A stretch of 64,000 nt of DNA, taken from positions 85,351,980-85,415,979 of the forward strand of contig CP136063.1 of NCBI GenBank assembly GCA_032622095.1, in the 5' to 3' direction. The notes beneath the pieces are model-generated. The model searched no databases, was not told where the DNA came from, and was given only the letters and a program-made list of their open reading frames with translations. This stretch comes from Siphonodentalium dalli (lineage: Eukaryota; Mollusca; Scaphopoda; Gadilida; Siphonodentaliidae). This document shows, piece by piece, positions 33,664-46,277 of the stretch. Positions within the stretch are counted from its first letter, which is position 1, and every line of letters starts with the position of its first letter. Made by a program: the position numbers and the translations under genes.

Positions 33664-33809
33664 TAATAATGAAAATAAGAATAAAAGAATCAATCTATTT
33701 TTTCATTAATTGTTGAAGACAGTAGTTTAAATCTTCCATGACTGGAGCTTCCTGAAATTTTGTGAAAACCCTGTGCCAATGAATTCTCATATACATGCAA
33801 GTCTAATTT

Positions 33810-33903
33810 TGCAACGTCCACAGACGCTGTATATTCTGCCCAGATGGAGGCGATCACAAAGAAATCCCTAAATAGCCCGGACGAAGTCCGGCACATCAGC
33901 TAG
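33810..33903 (+). mobile_element. Helitron-like 3' end fragment
   Basis: Ends AAATAGCCCGGACGAAGTCC then GGCACATCAGCTAG. The AGCCCGGAC/GTCCGG hairpin a few bases before CTAG and the following T fit the Helitron 3' rule. In copy 1 this end is lost between 7914 and 7932. Confidence 0.55.
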
Positions 33904-34676
33904 TCTATTATATACCGCTATACTTAAAGTAATTGACCACCAATAACGTGGTGTCACCCCGTTAATACCGCGGTTCTATACCGCAGTATCCTCCAATACC
34001 GCGGTACTGATACTGCTTGTTAATGCGAACAAGTATGTGGGAGTAAATACCTCCCCTCAAAGAGTTCTATAAAAATCACTGCGGTATTCAAAAAAATTAA
34101 TGCGGTGCCCGCTAAAAGACAGCGGTATTCAAAAAAATTAATGCGGTGCCCGCTAAAAGACTGCGGTATCATTATCGCCCAATACCGTAACTCCACCGCC
34201 GTGACCATCTCGATACCGCTACCGTTTATTACCGGTATCACCACGGTCATGACCGGGGTATCACCCCGTTTTTCTGGTCAATTACTTTGAGAATAGCGGT
34301 ATGTTGGAACTTCTGGTTGTATGTATTTAAGTGTGTATGTTTGTTATAGACTCAAAAACTTCTCGACCGATCCGTCTCATATAGGCATGTTTCTGGACCT
34401 CGACCGATCCGACTCAAATTTGGTATGTAGGCCTACTTTGATCCCAGGAACAATATGGGTGGGTCCAATTTCACGTACGATCATGTCCTTGACCTTAACT
34501 TGCTCATATAGGCATGTTTCTGGACGTCGACCGATCTGACTCAAATTTGGTATGTAGGTCTACTTTGATCCCGGAACAATATGGGCCTGTCCCATTTCAC
34601 GTGCGACCATGTCCTTATAAACCTTGACCTCGCTCATATAGAAACTAGCCGGGACAAAGTCGTGCACATCAGCTAG
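33904..34676 (+). mobile_element. Helitron-like non-autonomous element (copy 2) with a foldback insertion
   Basis: Begins TCTATTATAT directly after the CTAG of the preceding fragment and ends AGCTAG (34671-34676) before T. Holds two diverged blocks with CATATAGGCATGTTTCTGGA and AATTTGGTATGTAGG. Interrupted at 33915-34299. Confidence 0.6.
33915..34299. mobile_element. 385-bp CGGTAT-rich foldback with TA duplication, absent from copy 1
   Basis: TA at 33913-33914 and 34300-34301. Inverted ends CCGCTATACTTAAAGTAATT / AATTACTTTGAGAATAGCGG. The interior is dense in TACCGCGGTA-like motifs and has a direct repeat (GCGGTATTCAAAAAAATTAA twice). Copy 1 reads straight through at 7930-7937. Fits a Tc1/mariner-type MITE by its TA site. 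Confidence 0.75.
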
Positions 34677-35045
34677 TTATTTATATTTACATACTACATA
34701 CGATTTAGGATTTAAAAAATAATTATTCAGTTATCTTCAATGGAATCCGTGGAGTGAGTAAGTACTTTCTCAATTCATCCAATCGTCCGACAAATTAAAT
34801 CAACACAGATTCCTTCTGACACACTGGCAAATCCACTCACGATGAATAACCAATCGTTCATGTTCGACCATCTCGGGTAATTTCTGGAACCGATTGCGGT
34901 TATTGGCTTATGGCGGATAAATAATGGCAGTCACTGTGGTTTGTAGGTTTATGAACACATTGGCCCAGGGGGCATGTCTATAGTAACGATACAGGAAAAT
35001 CGGAAGTACAGGGTTCACGCTGGCCAGAAAGTTCTTTTGGCCATA

Positions 35046-35229
35046 CAGTAATGCTCTAAGTAATCGACCCCTTAAAAGTAACCACAGCAGAATTATGGGT
35101 AACTTTTCAGGATTTAGTCGGAAATATGGCTTGTTGCCATTCATCGGAAAGCCATATTTCCGACTGAATCCTGAAAAGTTACCCATAATTCTGCTGTGGT
35201 TAAGGGGTCGATTATTTAGAGCATTACTG
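35046..35229. mobile_element. CAGTAATGCCC palindromic MITE (copy 2 of 13716)
   Basis: Same short-loop form with TA on both sides. Confidence 0.85.
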
Positions 35230-35542
35230 TATCTGAATTTGACCATTTTTCTGAAACTTTATCCAAATCGAAAAAAAAAAACGAAATATGAGTTCATCAT
35301 GAAAAACTTACTCTAAAATAAATAAAAAGATAACATGTACAAAAATAACAGATTTATTTTGAATCGGACAAAAGTGATAATGGTATTGTTTTATGATTGG
35401 AACCGCAAAAACAAAAATAGTTCCAGCCGTCAACATATATCAACATAAATGAGCACTTATTCTCCTACATTGTCTTATTTTGAAACCACAAAGCAATAAA
35501 GTATTGTCACTTCATTTGGAGAGAATACCATTCTAACAGATA

Positions 35543-35754
35543 CAGTAATGCCCTAAATAATCGACTCCTTAACCACAAGAATTATGGGTAATTTGTCAAG
35601 ATTTAGTTGGAAATATGGTTCGTTGCCATTCATTGGAAAGATCTCAATGAGAGCATTTCGATGAATGGCAACAAGCCATATTTCCGACTAAATCCTGAAA
35701 AATTACCCATAATTCTTCTGTGCTTTAGGGAGTCGATTATTTAGGGCATTACTG
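35543..35754. mobile_element. CAGTAATGCCC palindromic MITE (copy 2 of 14213)
   Basis: Full-length member, unchanged termini. Confidence 0.9.
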
Positions 35755-35866
35755 TATTCATTGTACTGATAAGTAAGCAGGTGTGACCTTTGAAAACATT
35801 GTTTTTCATACACAGATGAGCAACTGCTGATTACCTGTTAATGAATTAAAATAAGGTTATATATAG

Positions 35867-36020
35867 AGGATCTCACATGAGTTTCTATTTTATACGGAAT
35901 TTATCAACCGAGTTCACTAAATTCGATTTGAGCCGAGGTTTACCGAGGCTCAAATAGAATTTAGAGGACGAGGTTGATAAATTACGTTTAAAATAGGACG
36001 AGTGTGAGATACCTTTTATC
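35867..36020. mobile_element. Foldback element (copy 2 of 14537)
   Basis: Same arms and GAGCCGAGG core. Confidence 0.6.
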
Positions 36021-36338
36021 ACATGATCAAATAAACCCGAAGCAACGCGAAATATTCATCGAAAACAACAATAATAAACTACAGCGATCGCAAGTTATTT
36101 GAAGAACGCTGTGACGTCATCGCACGCGCTGATATTAAACGTGTCTATTACCGATAATTATGAAACTGCTTTTATGGCCAAATTATGTGATACATGGAGA
36201 TATGATGATAACATTGATTTGCGAGGTGGTTGCTGACTATAGCAATGCACGTTTTTGGCCACTGACAGCTCGAACTCTGATATTAAGTGTATGTAAATAT
36301 AGGTTTATGACCACATTGCCTCAGGAGGTGCAGCTGTT

Positions 36339-36571
36339 TTAACCCTTCCATGACTGGAGCTTTCTGAAATTTTGCAAAAACCCTTTGTCAATGCAATCTC
36401 TTATATATGCGAGTCTCCCCTAAGGAGCCTCATATATAAGACAATACATTGGCCTAACACCTTGACATTGTAAGCCAGTGCATTAATTATCTTATATATG
36501 CAAGGCTCATTATGCACTGGCACGGTATCTTTAATGCTGCACCAGTACAGCTCCCGTCATGAAAGGGTTAA
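36339..36571. mobile_element. TTAACCCTTCCATGA hairpin element (copy 2 of 15009)
   Basis: TTAA at 36339-36342 and 36568-36571; same internal hairpins. Confidence 0.8.
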
Positions 36572-37390
36572 TGCTATAGGAAATACCAAAGTGATATTAG
36601 GTGTATCGGGTATGTTATATATTTATAAAATTGTTCTATTATTCATTTAGAGGTACAAGTTTTGATTATAAAAGTGTAGATGGCATAGGAATCCAGACTA
36701 ATTACCCGTGGCACTTCGGCAGTTACTCCAAGCTATTGTTGTATTATTACATAACAGTGGTGTTTGCACCAGATGCTAAAAAGTCACACTTAGGTAGTTT
36801 CTCATATTTTCACTTACCGCGTATGGTATTGTACAGCGAAACGATAGTAACTTTTATTTTTTTGAGAAAGAAGATTGTTTCAAACCATGAGATTAGGAGG
36901 TGTCCGCGTGATGCATGGTGAAAATGGGAGACTCACAGCGAATCTGGGAAAAGTAACAGGTCTGCATAGTATTCTATTTAGTAATTTATAGCTAGGGAAT
37001 GCATATACTGTGAATGGCTTTAAATTTTTTGGCATAAATTTTCGTGGTTCAGCCATTTATGACTTTTTTCGTGAGTTGGTAAATTTGTGGGTCCGCTGGT
37101 ACTGACTGTCACCTCCAAACCCTCAATAATAATAATCAAGTCCAACTTATAGAAGTGCAGCCATCTGGCAAGCCATGGGAAATTGCTCATCCACACTGTA
37201 GTCGTAATTAATTAGCAGGTCGCTTGTCTGAGCTTTTGTTGCGACTATTGAGAATGTCAACAACGGTATTTTGTTACATGAGCTAGGTGAAAGTCACTAT
37301 CTTCTCAAAACAATCAATGCGAGAATGGGGATTATTTACCAATGTCAAAATCTGATTAATCTGCACCATATCAAATATGATCCCAAACAG

Positions 37391-37843
37391 TTAACAGTAC
37401 TCAATCCATTTTGATGGTTTCCATATCATCAGATTCCAACAACAACATTTTTTTAAATGCCGCTTCAGTTATCAGAATTGATTAATTGCCCAAAAATAAT
37501 GCTAACCACAGTTAACTATAGTATAAAATTTTCCAAAACCTGTTATTTATCAACATTTTGTTCAATGAAATTTGACCAGTTTGTCAAATATCTGACACAT
37601 AGAAGCCAATTGATTTTAGAGTTATCCATCTTCATCCCCACTTTTGTCCGAGACCATCTTTTTGTTGACTTTTTACCAGGCCACTAAAAAGTACCAGTGG
37701 TGAAAAATAATAGATCTCAAAAATCAATATCTGATCCCTCTGAGCTTTCATGGGTGGGTTACTTGACTCAAATCAAATATTTTTTACCCCGAAGCCAAAG
37801 AAATAGTTATTTGTGAGCATTAATTCGGAGTATGCATCTTTAA
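37391..37843. mobile_element. TTAA...GTACTCAATCC foldback element (copy 2 of 16048)
   Basis: Same TTAA boundaries and drifted ends. Confidence 0.65.
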
Positions 37844-38603
37844 AACTATGTAATGCAAATATGTCTCTTAAAAGCTGAGTTACAACTTCAAAAGTAGATT
37901 TGTAATTGTTATTGTTATTTATTTATTTAATGAAGTTAGATTGATTAAACATTGTAATTAGACCGTAGCTACTCTTCCATTAATATACTCCCAGATCGAT
38001 AGAGTTACCTCTCTTGGCTTTGAATATCCATCGGGTCAATAGAGTTACCTCCCGTATGACATTCTCAAAATGGTGAACGTTATAGTTTTGAAGTATTTAT
38101 TTGACGTTTCTATGAACCTATTTTCATCCCCGAAACTGCGCAGGAATGTCACAAAAGTGAGAATAACCAGGCATAATATGAAAGGGTTAACAACTTATAT
38201 TATTCCATGATCCTACCATTATTTCATTCAATAAACCCATTCAATAAATTGTTATATTAAACTTTTGTTTAATAACAGGAAATAGTGCCAGGTGACCTTT
38301 GACTTTCGGTTTGTCGTCTGTTTACATTCCATACGCTAGTTTCAAAAGTACTATGGCTTCCAATATTTTTCCAACAAACTATAAATGAATGATGAGTTTG
38401 AAAAGTTATGTCATTAAATATACGCCATTAAATACGCCAAAGAGTCTTTATTCATCTGGGACAATTTCTTTACGCGTGCAAACAACACATATAGTTACGT
38501 AAAACGTCAATGCATGCCATATGTAGAAGCCAATCTTAGTTTCGCATCCCATTTGTTGATTTAAGTATGATTTGTCGAGGTTTTGGATCATGTAATAAAT
38601 AGA

Positions 38604-38760
38604 ATCTACAACTCTTTCAGTTTATAGCAGAATTTACAAAACTCATCCAGTAAATTCGGTTTGGACCTCGCCAAAGGCTCGGTCCTGACCTAATTTACAA
38701 AACTTGTTTTGTAAATTCGTTTTGTAAATTCTGCTATAAACTGGGGACTTGTTGTAGATC
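38604..38760. mobile_element. Foldback element (copy 2 of 18377)
   Basis: Same ATCTACAAC / GTTGTAGAT arms. Confidence 0.7.
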
Positions 38761-39140
38761 CTCTATATCTGAACATTTCCCACCACGCGATATGAATCAT
38801 TCAGCTCTTGTATTATCAATGCATCTGTCTGTCGTCTGCTAAATAGGTTGTTTGTTGAACTTATTATCTGAACATTCCCCATGACTCAGTATGAATTCTT
38901 CTGCGCTTGTATTATCAATTCATCTGTCGTCTGCTTACATAGGTCGTTTGTTGAACTTATTATCTGAACGTTCCCCATGACTCAGTATGAATTCTTCTGC
39001 GCTTGTATTATCAATTCATCTGTCATCTGCTTACATAGGTCGTTTGTTGAACTTATTATCTGAACATTCCCCACAAATAGATATGAATCCTTCTGCGCTT
39101 GTATTATCAATTCATCTGTCTGTCGACTGCTTACATAGGT

Positions 39141-39454
39141 AGGGGGCCTTGGTGGCTCAATTGGTTAGGGGTACAACTCCAAGCCGTTTTGCCCTCCAGC
39201 GCTGGCAATAAGGGTTCAAATCCACATGTCTCCGTCGTGGACTTTGTAACATGCAATCATTATCTGATGGAGTTGACAGTTACTCGCTGATGGCCGGTGG
39301 TTTGCCGCACATGGTTGATGAGTTTAACAGCCATTGAATCCACTGTTAGATTAAAGGCCTTAAGTGTGCGGATTTCCTCCACCACTAAAACTGGCAATGT
39401 CGTGGTATGGCCTTAGTTGCTGAAAGCGACATCAAACCCCAATCAATCAATCAA
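39141..39454 (+). mobile_element. tRNA-derived SINE (copy 2)
   Basis: Same 314-bp insertion with GCTTACATAGGT direct repeats at 39129-39140 and 39455-39466; A and B boxes intact. Confidence 0.88.
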
Positions 39455-39665
39455 GCTTACATAGGTCGTTTGTTGAACTTACTGTATTATCTGAACATTT
39501 TCCACCAATCGACATGAATCCTTCTCCTCTTGTATTATCAAGACACCTGTCGGTGATCAGCTTACATAAGACGTTTGTTGAACTTATTATCTGAACATTT
39601 TCCACCAATTAATAGAAATCCTTCTGCTGTGGTATTATCAATTCATCTGCCTGTCTGCTTACATA

Positions 39666-39774
39666 CAGTAATGTATGACTCTTTAACCACAGCAGAATTA
39701 TGGAAAAAAATTCAGGATTTTGTCGGAAATATGGCTTGTTGCCATTCATATGGTAAATTATTTAGGACATTACT
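39666..39774. mobile_element. CAGTAATGCCC MITE, uninterrupted (copy 2 of 19345)
   Basis: Provides the empty site TTTAACCACAG for the TTAA insertion seen in copy 1. Confidence 0.8.
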
Positions 39775-40223
39775 GTAGGTCGTTTGTTGAACTTATCATC
39801 TGAACATTTCCCACCAATCGATATGAATCCTTAATTCTGCTCTTGTATTATCAATTCATCTGTCTGTTGTCTGCTTACATAGGTCGTTTGTTGAACTTAT
39901 TATCTGAACATTTCCCACCAATCGATATGAAACCTTCTGCACTTGTATTATCAATTCGCCTGTCTATTGACTGCTCATATTTCCTGAACATCCCTCCAAA
40001 TGAATGATAGACCATTCCAATGAATACTTTCATAACTGCGTGGGAGAATTCATTTAGTAAAGAAAGGGTTAAATCAATTGATTCCGAACTGTAAATGTCA
40101 ATTGTATCTGTTACTTTACAATAGACTGATTGCTTTGTGATGTATGCTATCTGAGGTTGGGTATCGAGTGTTTATTTAAGAGGCATTCACTGGTCATAAT
40201 AACTTTTCTATTGAACCTTATTG

Positions 40224-40676
40224 AAGCCTGCAAATAGTGTGTGTGTCATGTGTAGAATGAGGTCCCCAGAGGGTGAATTTAGTGACGATATCCCGCTGTG
40301 CTGGATATCGTCACTATAAATTCACCCTCTGGGGACCTCATTCTGCTTAGGTCTCAACTGCTAAGTGAAACCTAGGATCAGATTGAAGTTTCCTAGCTTA
40401 CGTTGGTGATTTTCACCCATTAGTCACCTCAATTAGTCACCTGAATTTTATCTTCTGCAAAGTAGGGGATATACAGAAACTAAAGGGAAAAGTAACTAAA
40501 AACAATGTTAATTTGAAACTATAGATACTTCCCAAGCAGGTGAGGCCTAAGCAAAATAAGGTCCCCAGAGGGTGAATTTGGTGACTCTAGTCTGATGTGC
40601 AGTATAAGTATAGCATACTAAATTCTTCCTCTGGGGACCTCATTCCTCAAATAACAGACACACTATTTGCAGGCTT
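40224..40676. mobile_element. AAGCCTGCAAATAGTG hairpin element (copy 2 of 20257)
   Basis: Same inverted ends and nested hairpins. Confidence 0.8.
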
Positions 40677-40828
40677 TTCCTTATTGTGACCAAATGATAC
40701 ATTTTGTTGACTTAACTTTGTAAGTTCTCTCAACAAATATGGAGCTCATAATTGAACGAGAAATCAATGCCATATTTGCTTATGTTTCATTTTTTATCTA
40801 TTTTTTATGCCATAATAGACTGAGGTAC

Positions 40829-41039
40829 CGTAATGCCCTAATTAATTGACTTCTTAACCACAGCAGAATTATGGGTAACTTTTCAGGATTTGTTGGAAAT
40901 ATGGCTTGTTGCCATTTATTGGAAAGCTCTCGCAGAGAGCTTTCCGATAAATGGCAACAAGCCATATTTCCGACTTAATCCTGAAAAGTTACCCATAATT
41001 CTGCTGTGGTTAAGAAATCGATTAATTAGTGCATTACTG
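40829..41039. mobile_element. CAGTAATGCCC palindromic MITE (copy 2 of 20850)
   Basis: The left arm is more complete here (retains TTGGAAATATGG) than in copy 1. Confidence 0.85.
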
Positions 41040-41179
41040 TACACATCCCGCGATGATGGTATACAGATGGCTTGTTTAAAGTTCAACTCCATGTATTGTC
41101 ACTTTCGTTCTACTGGATTTGAACTGGCCCCTTCTATAATTCTTTGCTATTAGCATATTAACCAAACTTGGCATGGAGG

Positions 41180-42163
41180 CATAAGGCCCTGCGAATCAGA
41201 TGTTTTCATTTCCAATAAAATCTCAAATAGAATTAGGCAAACAATTCAAAATCGAATCAAATCTCAAATCGAATCATTGTTTCTGAGCCAATCAAGTTCA
41301 AATACATAGAACTTTGAGGAAACACCTAAAATTGCCCAGCGAAAACTTCCTGGTGATCATCGATGTAATGCAATTTGCGCAGATTATGTGCTTATCTACA
41401 CACCTCTATGCATTTTCTGTGCCTATAAGCAATCGTTGAGTACAGATAAGAGCATACATGCATGAGAGAACCAATGTCGACGTAAATACGGACAAGCGTA
41501 TCGCGTGATGCCTGTTTCATTTAATTTGAATAGCGCAGTATTTTTTGCTACACTTGTCTGTTGCTTGAACTGACAGACTTACCAGACAATGCTTACAAAA
41601 ATACTCAGGACTTAGATTCAGACTCACATTTACGCAAATCAAACAAAGATATAAAATCTGGCATACATGTGTGTTATGATTCCTGGAATGACACTATAGC
41701 ACACAACCTTGTAATGCAATTTTGTTGTTCACTTATGTAATTCTTACAGATTGGGTCAATTATTTATAGATTATATTGTCAAGACAGAAATCTAAACGCA
41801 TATGGACAACATTGTCATGACATCACACATGGCCAGTCACAGAGTTCTAATTTGCTGCAATTTTTATGAGTAGCTTGCGAAAATCATCAACAAACTACTG
41901 CTCTAATTCTCCATTCTGTCATTAAGTTTTAATTGCGGGAATTGTTAGTTGGCAATAACATTACAGGTCCTGCCATCAGACATAATGGTACCTGCATATG
42001 TTTAGGTCATTTACTACGATATTATAGTTAATTTTCTTTTCTGGTAAGAGCATTGTGGTCTGTAGAAAGCACGGAAATGCACCTGTCACCAAAGATTCGA
42101 CGAAATTTGAATCATGGTAGCCGATTTCGAATCGAATCAGACGAACGATTCGCATGGCCCTAT
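41180..42163. mobile_element. GATTCG-rich element (copy 2 of 21191)
   Basis: Same inverted GGCCCTGCGAATC / GATTCGCATGGCC ends. Confidence 0.45.
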
Positions 42164-42449
42164 GGAGACAGTTACAAGTTCAAATACTAATATGTCCTAA
42201 AACTATCAATCAGAATTATAACATATTTCACAAATATAATTAAAGCAGCCTGCATGTTGATGGAAGTAAAATGTGGTTCATGGCTTCACATGCCAAAGAG
42301 ATCATCCGTGAGCTTTTTGATTGGCTAACTCATGTTATACTTCAACTGTTTTGTTTTTGTTTGGTAATCGGATAACACACTCACACACCACTGGTCATGT
42401 GTAATTGGTGTAATTCAGGTTATTCAGGCCTATAAAGGATTTTACAAAA

Positions 42450-42873
42450 TTAAAGGTACTCAATCCGATCAGACCCTCATAAATTACTATTTCTTAGGCT
42501 TCGGGGGTAAAAAATATTTGATTCGAGTCGAGGAACCTACCCATCAACGCTCAGAGTGATCAGATATAAATTTTTGACGTTTTGTTATTTCTATTGTTTG
42601 TGGCCCAGAAACACGCCGTCAAAAGGATGGTCTCGGTCAAAATTGCGTTATTATTACCAATTGATTTTAGAGTTATCCATCTTTGTCCGTTTGAATAAGT
42701 GTTTCTGGGGCAATTATTAGTACACATCTCGAAAAATAACAAACTTCAAAAATCAATATCTGATCACTCTGAGCTTTGATGGGTGGGTTCCTCGACTCGA
42801 ATCAAATAGTTTTTACCCCTGAAGCCAAAGAAATAGTAATTTAGGGGTGCTTAATCGGATTGAGTACCTTTAA
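42450..42873. mobile_element. TTAAAGGTACTCAATCC foldback element, complete
   Basis: TTAA at 42450-42453 and 42870-42873. Arms of about 190 bp pair from AAAGGTACTCAATCCGAT through TCTGAGTGATCAGATAT, for example GGGTAGGTTCCTCGACTC against its complement. Best reference copy for 6697, 16048 and 22455. Confidence 0.8.
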
Positions 42874-42899
42874 TGTACATGTTAGGATATAAATGTCGT

Positions 42900-43320
42900 T
42901 TTGTAGACACTATTTTACTATCACTACTCACCGACTGCTTTTGACAACATGCATGCTATTATAAAGCGATATCTCCCATTGACATAGGCACTATTTTATT
43001 GTACAGAACAGTTCTAGTTACGCATTCCAATAAAGACCCAATACCCACCTCCATGGTAGACACTAACATGGCTTTACTTCAACACTGATAACAGGGTGTA
43101 TGTGTGCCAAATTTGCCAAATGCAAAAATAATTTACATTCGGCAAAAATTATTTGGCAATTTTTTTGGCTAGAGACTTATCAATTCCTCAATAAAGTTGT
43201 TGAAAATATTGGTTGATCAATTCTATATATTAATTTCAAGGAAGTCTCACAATTACTGTTGACATATGATCTTAGGAAAAGTTAACACCTCTATCAAGTT
43301 GTAGTTAATCATGCATTAAT
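42900..43320. other. Single-copy stretch without recognised genes
   Basis: AT-rich. The only structure noted is a short inverted TTTGGCAAA-type motif near 43110-43165, similar to one at 49147-49205. Confidence 0.4.
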
Positions 43321-43324
43321 TGTT

Positions 43325-43429
43325 GAGAGCTTTCCGATGAATGGCAACAAGCCATATTTCCGACTAAATCCTGAAAAGTTACCCATAATTCTGCTGTGGT
43401 TAAGGAGTCGATTATTTAGGGTATTACTG
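43325..43429. mobile_element. CAGTAATGCCC MITE, right arm only
   Basis: Starts at the turn (GAGAGCTTTCCGATGAATGG) and ends GGTATTACTG before TA. Confidence 0.75.
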
Positions 43430-43657
43430 TACATAGCTCATCCTATTTCCTTTGGCGTGCTCTCTCAGTGAAGCAGGCCTTCTACAATGTTTTGCTGTTC
43501 GTTGATTGATTTATTGTTATATGATCTAAATGAGAGGCCGCTCTTGAAGAATTATTAATAATTGACTGCTTGCAGATTGCTATCACTGCATGAATCAACA
43601 CCATGGTGAAAGAAAATTATAGTGAGTTGATGAAGATAATAAAGGCTGATTGTCATG

Positions 43658-43950
43658 TCTTGAAATAGTGTGTCCGACATTTTCAGAATGAGATCCCCAG
43701 AGGGTGAATTTAGTGACGCCATTGCACAATGTGGGCTAGCATCACTAAATTCCTCCTCTGGGAACCTCATTCTGCTTAGGCCTCAAAAACTATGGGAGAC
43801 CTAGGATCATATTGAAGTTTCTCAATTGAAGTTGGTGATTTTCACCCATTAGTCACATCGTTTATGCATTTTATCTTCTGCAAATTAGGGGATATAGAAA
43901 CTGAACTGAAGGGAAAAAATAACTAAAAACAATGTTAAATTGAGATTAAT
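43658..43950. mobile_element. AAGCCTGCAAATAGTG hairpin family, left part
   Basis: GTCTTGAAATAGTGTGTCCG then the CAGAATGAGATCCCCAGAGG hairpin and the GTTGGTGATTTTCACCC spacer; no right terminus. Confidence 0.6.
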
Positions 43951-44059
43951 AAAATCGGGTGTCTGATGTCGACATCAACATCAAATCCGAATCGAATCGG
44001 GACAAGCACTGGACGGAGAAAATCATAGCTGACCATCAGATATCCTATTAATTATTGTT

Positions 44060-45864
44060 AGCTCAACTTTACTTTGTAAAGTTTGAGCTATTGCCATGGC
44101 TTTGTCGTCCGTCGTCCGTGTGTGAGTGTGTGCGTGTGTGCGTGTGTACGGGCGGCGTCAACAATAGAGGCTACAGGTCGTACCTTTGATTGGATCATTA
44201 TGAAATTTGTCATAGCTGTTGACATCAACATTTGTACCGGAATGATTCATTTTGGGGTCATACGGAAAAAAAACATGGCCGCCAGTGGCCATCTTAGATT
44301 TCAAAATTCAATCCATTAGCACGGGCTACAGGCCGTACTGTTCATCTGATTGTCATGAAATTTGTCATGGATGTTAATATTGACATGTAGATGGGAACGA
44401 GTAATTTTGAGGTCATTCGGCCAAAAAACATGGCCGCCAGCAGCCACCTTCGATTTTACTCTTTGCATGACTAAATCCTTTAGCACGGGCTACAGGTCGT
44501 ACCTTTAGTCAGATCGTCATAAAATTTGTCATGGATGTTAACAATGACATGTAGATGGGAACGAGTCATTTTTGGGTTATTCGGGCAAAAAAGATGGCCG
44601 CCAGCAGCCATCTTGGATTTTACTCTTTGTATGACTAAATCCTTTAGCACGGGCTACAGGTCGTACCGTTAGTCTGATAATCATGAAATTTATCATGGCT
44701 GTTGAAATTGGAATGTAGATGGGAACGAGTCATTTTGGGGTCATTCGGACAAAAAACATGGCCACCAGTGGCCATCTTTGTTTTCAAAATTCAATCCATT
44801 AGCACGGGCCACAGGTCGCACTGTTCGTCTGATCATCATGAAATTTGTCATGGATGTTAATATTGACATGTAGATGGGAACGAGTAATTTTGGGGTCATT
44901 CGGCCCAAAAACATGGCCGCCAGCAGCCATCTTGGATTTTACTCTTTGTATGACTAAATTCTTTAGCACGGGCTACAGGTTGTATCTTTAGTCTGATCAT
45001 CATAAAATTTTTCATGAATGTTAATAATGACATGTAGATGGGAACGAGTCATTTTGGGGTCATTCGGCCAAAAAAGATGGCCGCCAGCAGCCATCTTGGA
45101 TTTTACTCTTTGTATGACTAAATCCTTTAGCACGGGCTACAGGTCGTACCTTTAGTCTGATCATCATAAAATTTTTCATGGCTGTTGAAATTGGAATGTA
45201 AATGGGAACGAGTCATTTTGGGGTCATTCGGACAAAAAACATGGCCGCCAGCGGCCATCTTGGATTTCAAAATTTAATCCTTTAGCACGGGCCACAGGTC
45301 GTACTATTCGTCTGATCATCATGAAATTTGTTGATATGTAGATGGGAACGAGTAATTTTGGGGTCATTTGGCGAAAAAACGTGGCCGCCAGCAGCCATCT
45401 TGGATTTTACTCTTTGTATGACTAAATTCTTTAGCACGGGCTACAGGTCGTACCTTTAGTCTGATCATCATAACATTTGTCATGGATGTTAACAATGACA
45501 TGTAGATTGGAACGAGTCATTTTGGGGTCAATTGGCCAAAAAACATGGCCGCCAGCAGCCATCTTGGATTTTACTCTTTGTATGACTAAATTCTTTAGCA
45601 TGGGCTACAGGTCGTACCTTTAGTCTGATCGTCATAAAATTTGTCATTGATGTTAACGATGACATGTAGATGGGAACGACTCATTTTGGGGTCATTCGGC
45701 CGAAAACATGGCCGCCAGCAGCCATCTTGGATTTTACTTTTCTCTTCATGTCTATAAACTAGTATTAGACATTCAACTTTCCACATTCCTAATCGCTCCA
45801 TTGACTGTAATATATTAAATTATTCCCTTTCCAAGTTGAGCTACAGTGTCATTGACACTTTCAT
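44060..45864. mobile_element. Element carrying a satellite array of about 160-bp units
   Basis: Begins with a hairpin AGCTCAACTTTACTTTGTAA / AAAGTTTGAGCT followed by ATTGCCATGG and a (GT)n run, and ends AAGTTGAGCTACAGTGTC then ATTGACACTTTCAT, so the outermost AGCTCAACTT is inverted. Between are about 10 units marked by GGGCTACAGGTCG near 44327, 44489, 44653, 44809, 44970, 45137, 45293, 45440 and 45602. Each unit has ATGGCCGCCAGCAGCCATCT. No protein-coding frame. Confidence 0.8.
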
Positions 45865-45869
45865 TCATT

Positions 45870-46277
45870 TATTTGTCATAAAAGCTGAGACTTTTTTTCA
45901 AATATGAAACAAAGAACCAAGGCAGAGTTTGCAGCCAAACGTTTTGCGACTGACATCGTTCACAACTTTATTTTTGAACGAAAATCAAAACTATGTTTCA
46001 CTTAATATAACATGTGACATATACGTCATCTGAGCACAGACCTAGCTTGACCACTAGTATTAAATGAATAAACACTACTGCTGATACACTACTCAACTAC
46101 TCTAGTAGTGTATATATACATGTATGTATTAGTGTGTATTAATTAATTTGATAGTCGTCAATGACTCTGATGGATTCTAGGGATTTCAGGACTGATGTAT
46201 GCTTATTTTAAAATATGGCATTTTCCCGGGTTTCTTTTCCATCGGAATGCATCTATGTGAGGGACCATCTTAACATG
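45870..46277. other. Single-copy stretch, no gene seen
   Basis: AT-rich; contains ACTACTCTAGTAGTGTATAT, a short palindrome near 46097. Nothing else is supported. Confidence 0.4.

Larger units (their letters stand above)
38767..40072 (+). repeat. Satellite of about 100-bp units (copy 2 of 18543), one unit longer
   Basis: Contains an added unit near 38940-39020 that repeats TCCCCATGACTCAGTATGAA. Interrupted by the SINE (39141-39454) and the undisturbed MITE (39666-39774). Ends in TTAA at 40069-40072. Confidence 0.75.
26237..42634 (+). repeat. Copy 2 of the large duplicated block
   Basis: Collinear counterpart of 1-22639. The offset falls from 26236 at the start to about 19995 at the end as insertions differ. 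Copy 2 alone carries the TA-flanked element at 33915-34299, one extra unit of the 100-bp satellite near 38940-39020, and about 37 bp near 33001-33040. It continues past the point where copy 1 meets the gap, so it completes the foldback element that copy 1 only starts. Sequence before 26237 probably also matches DNA upstream of the window, which I cannot test. Confidence 0.95.
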
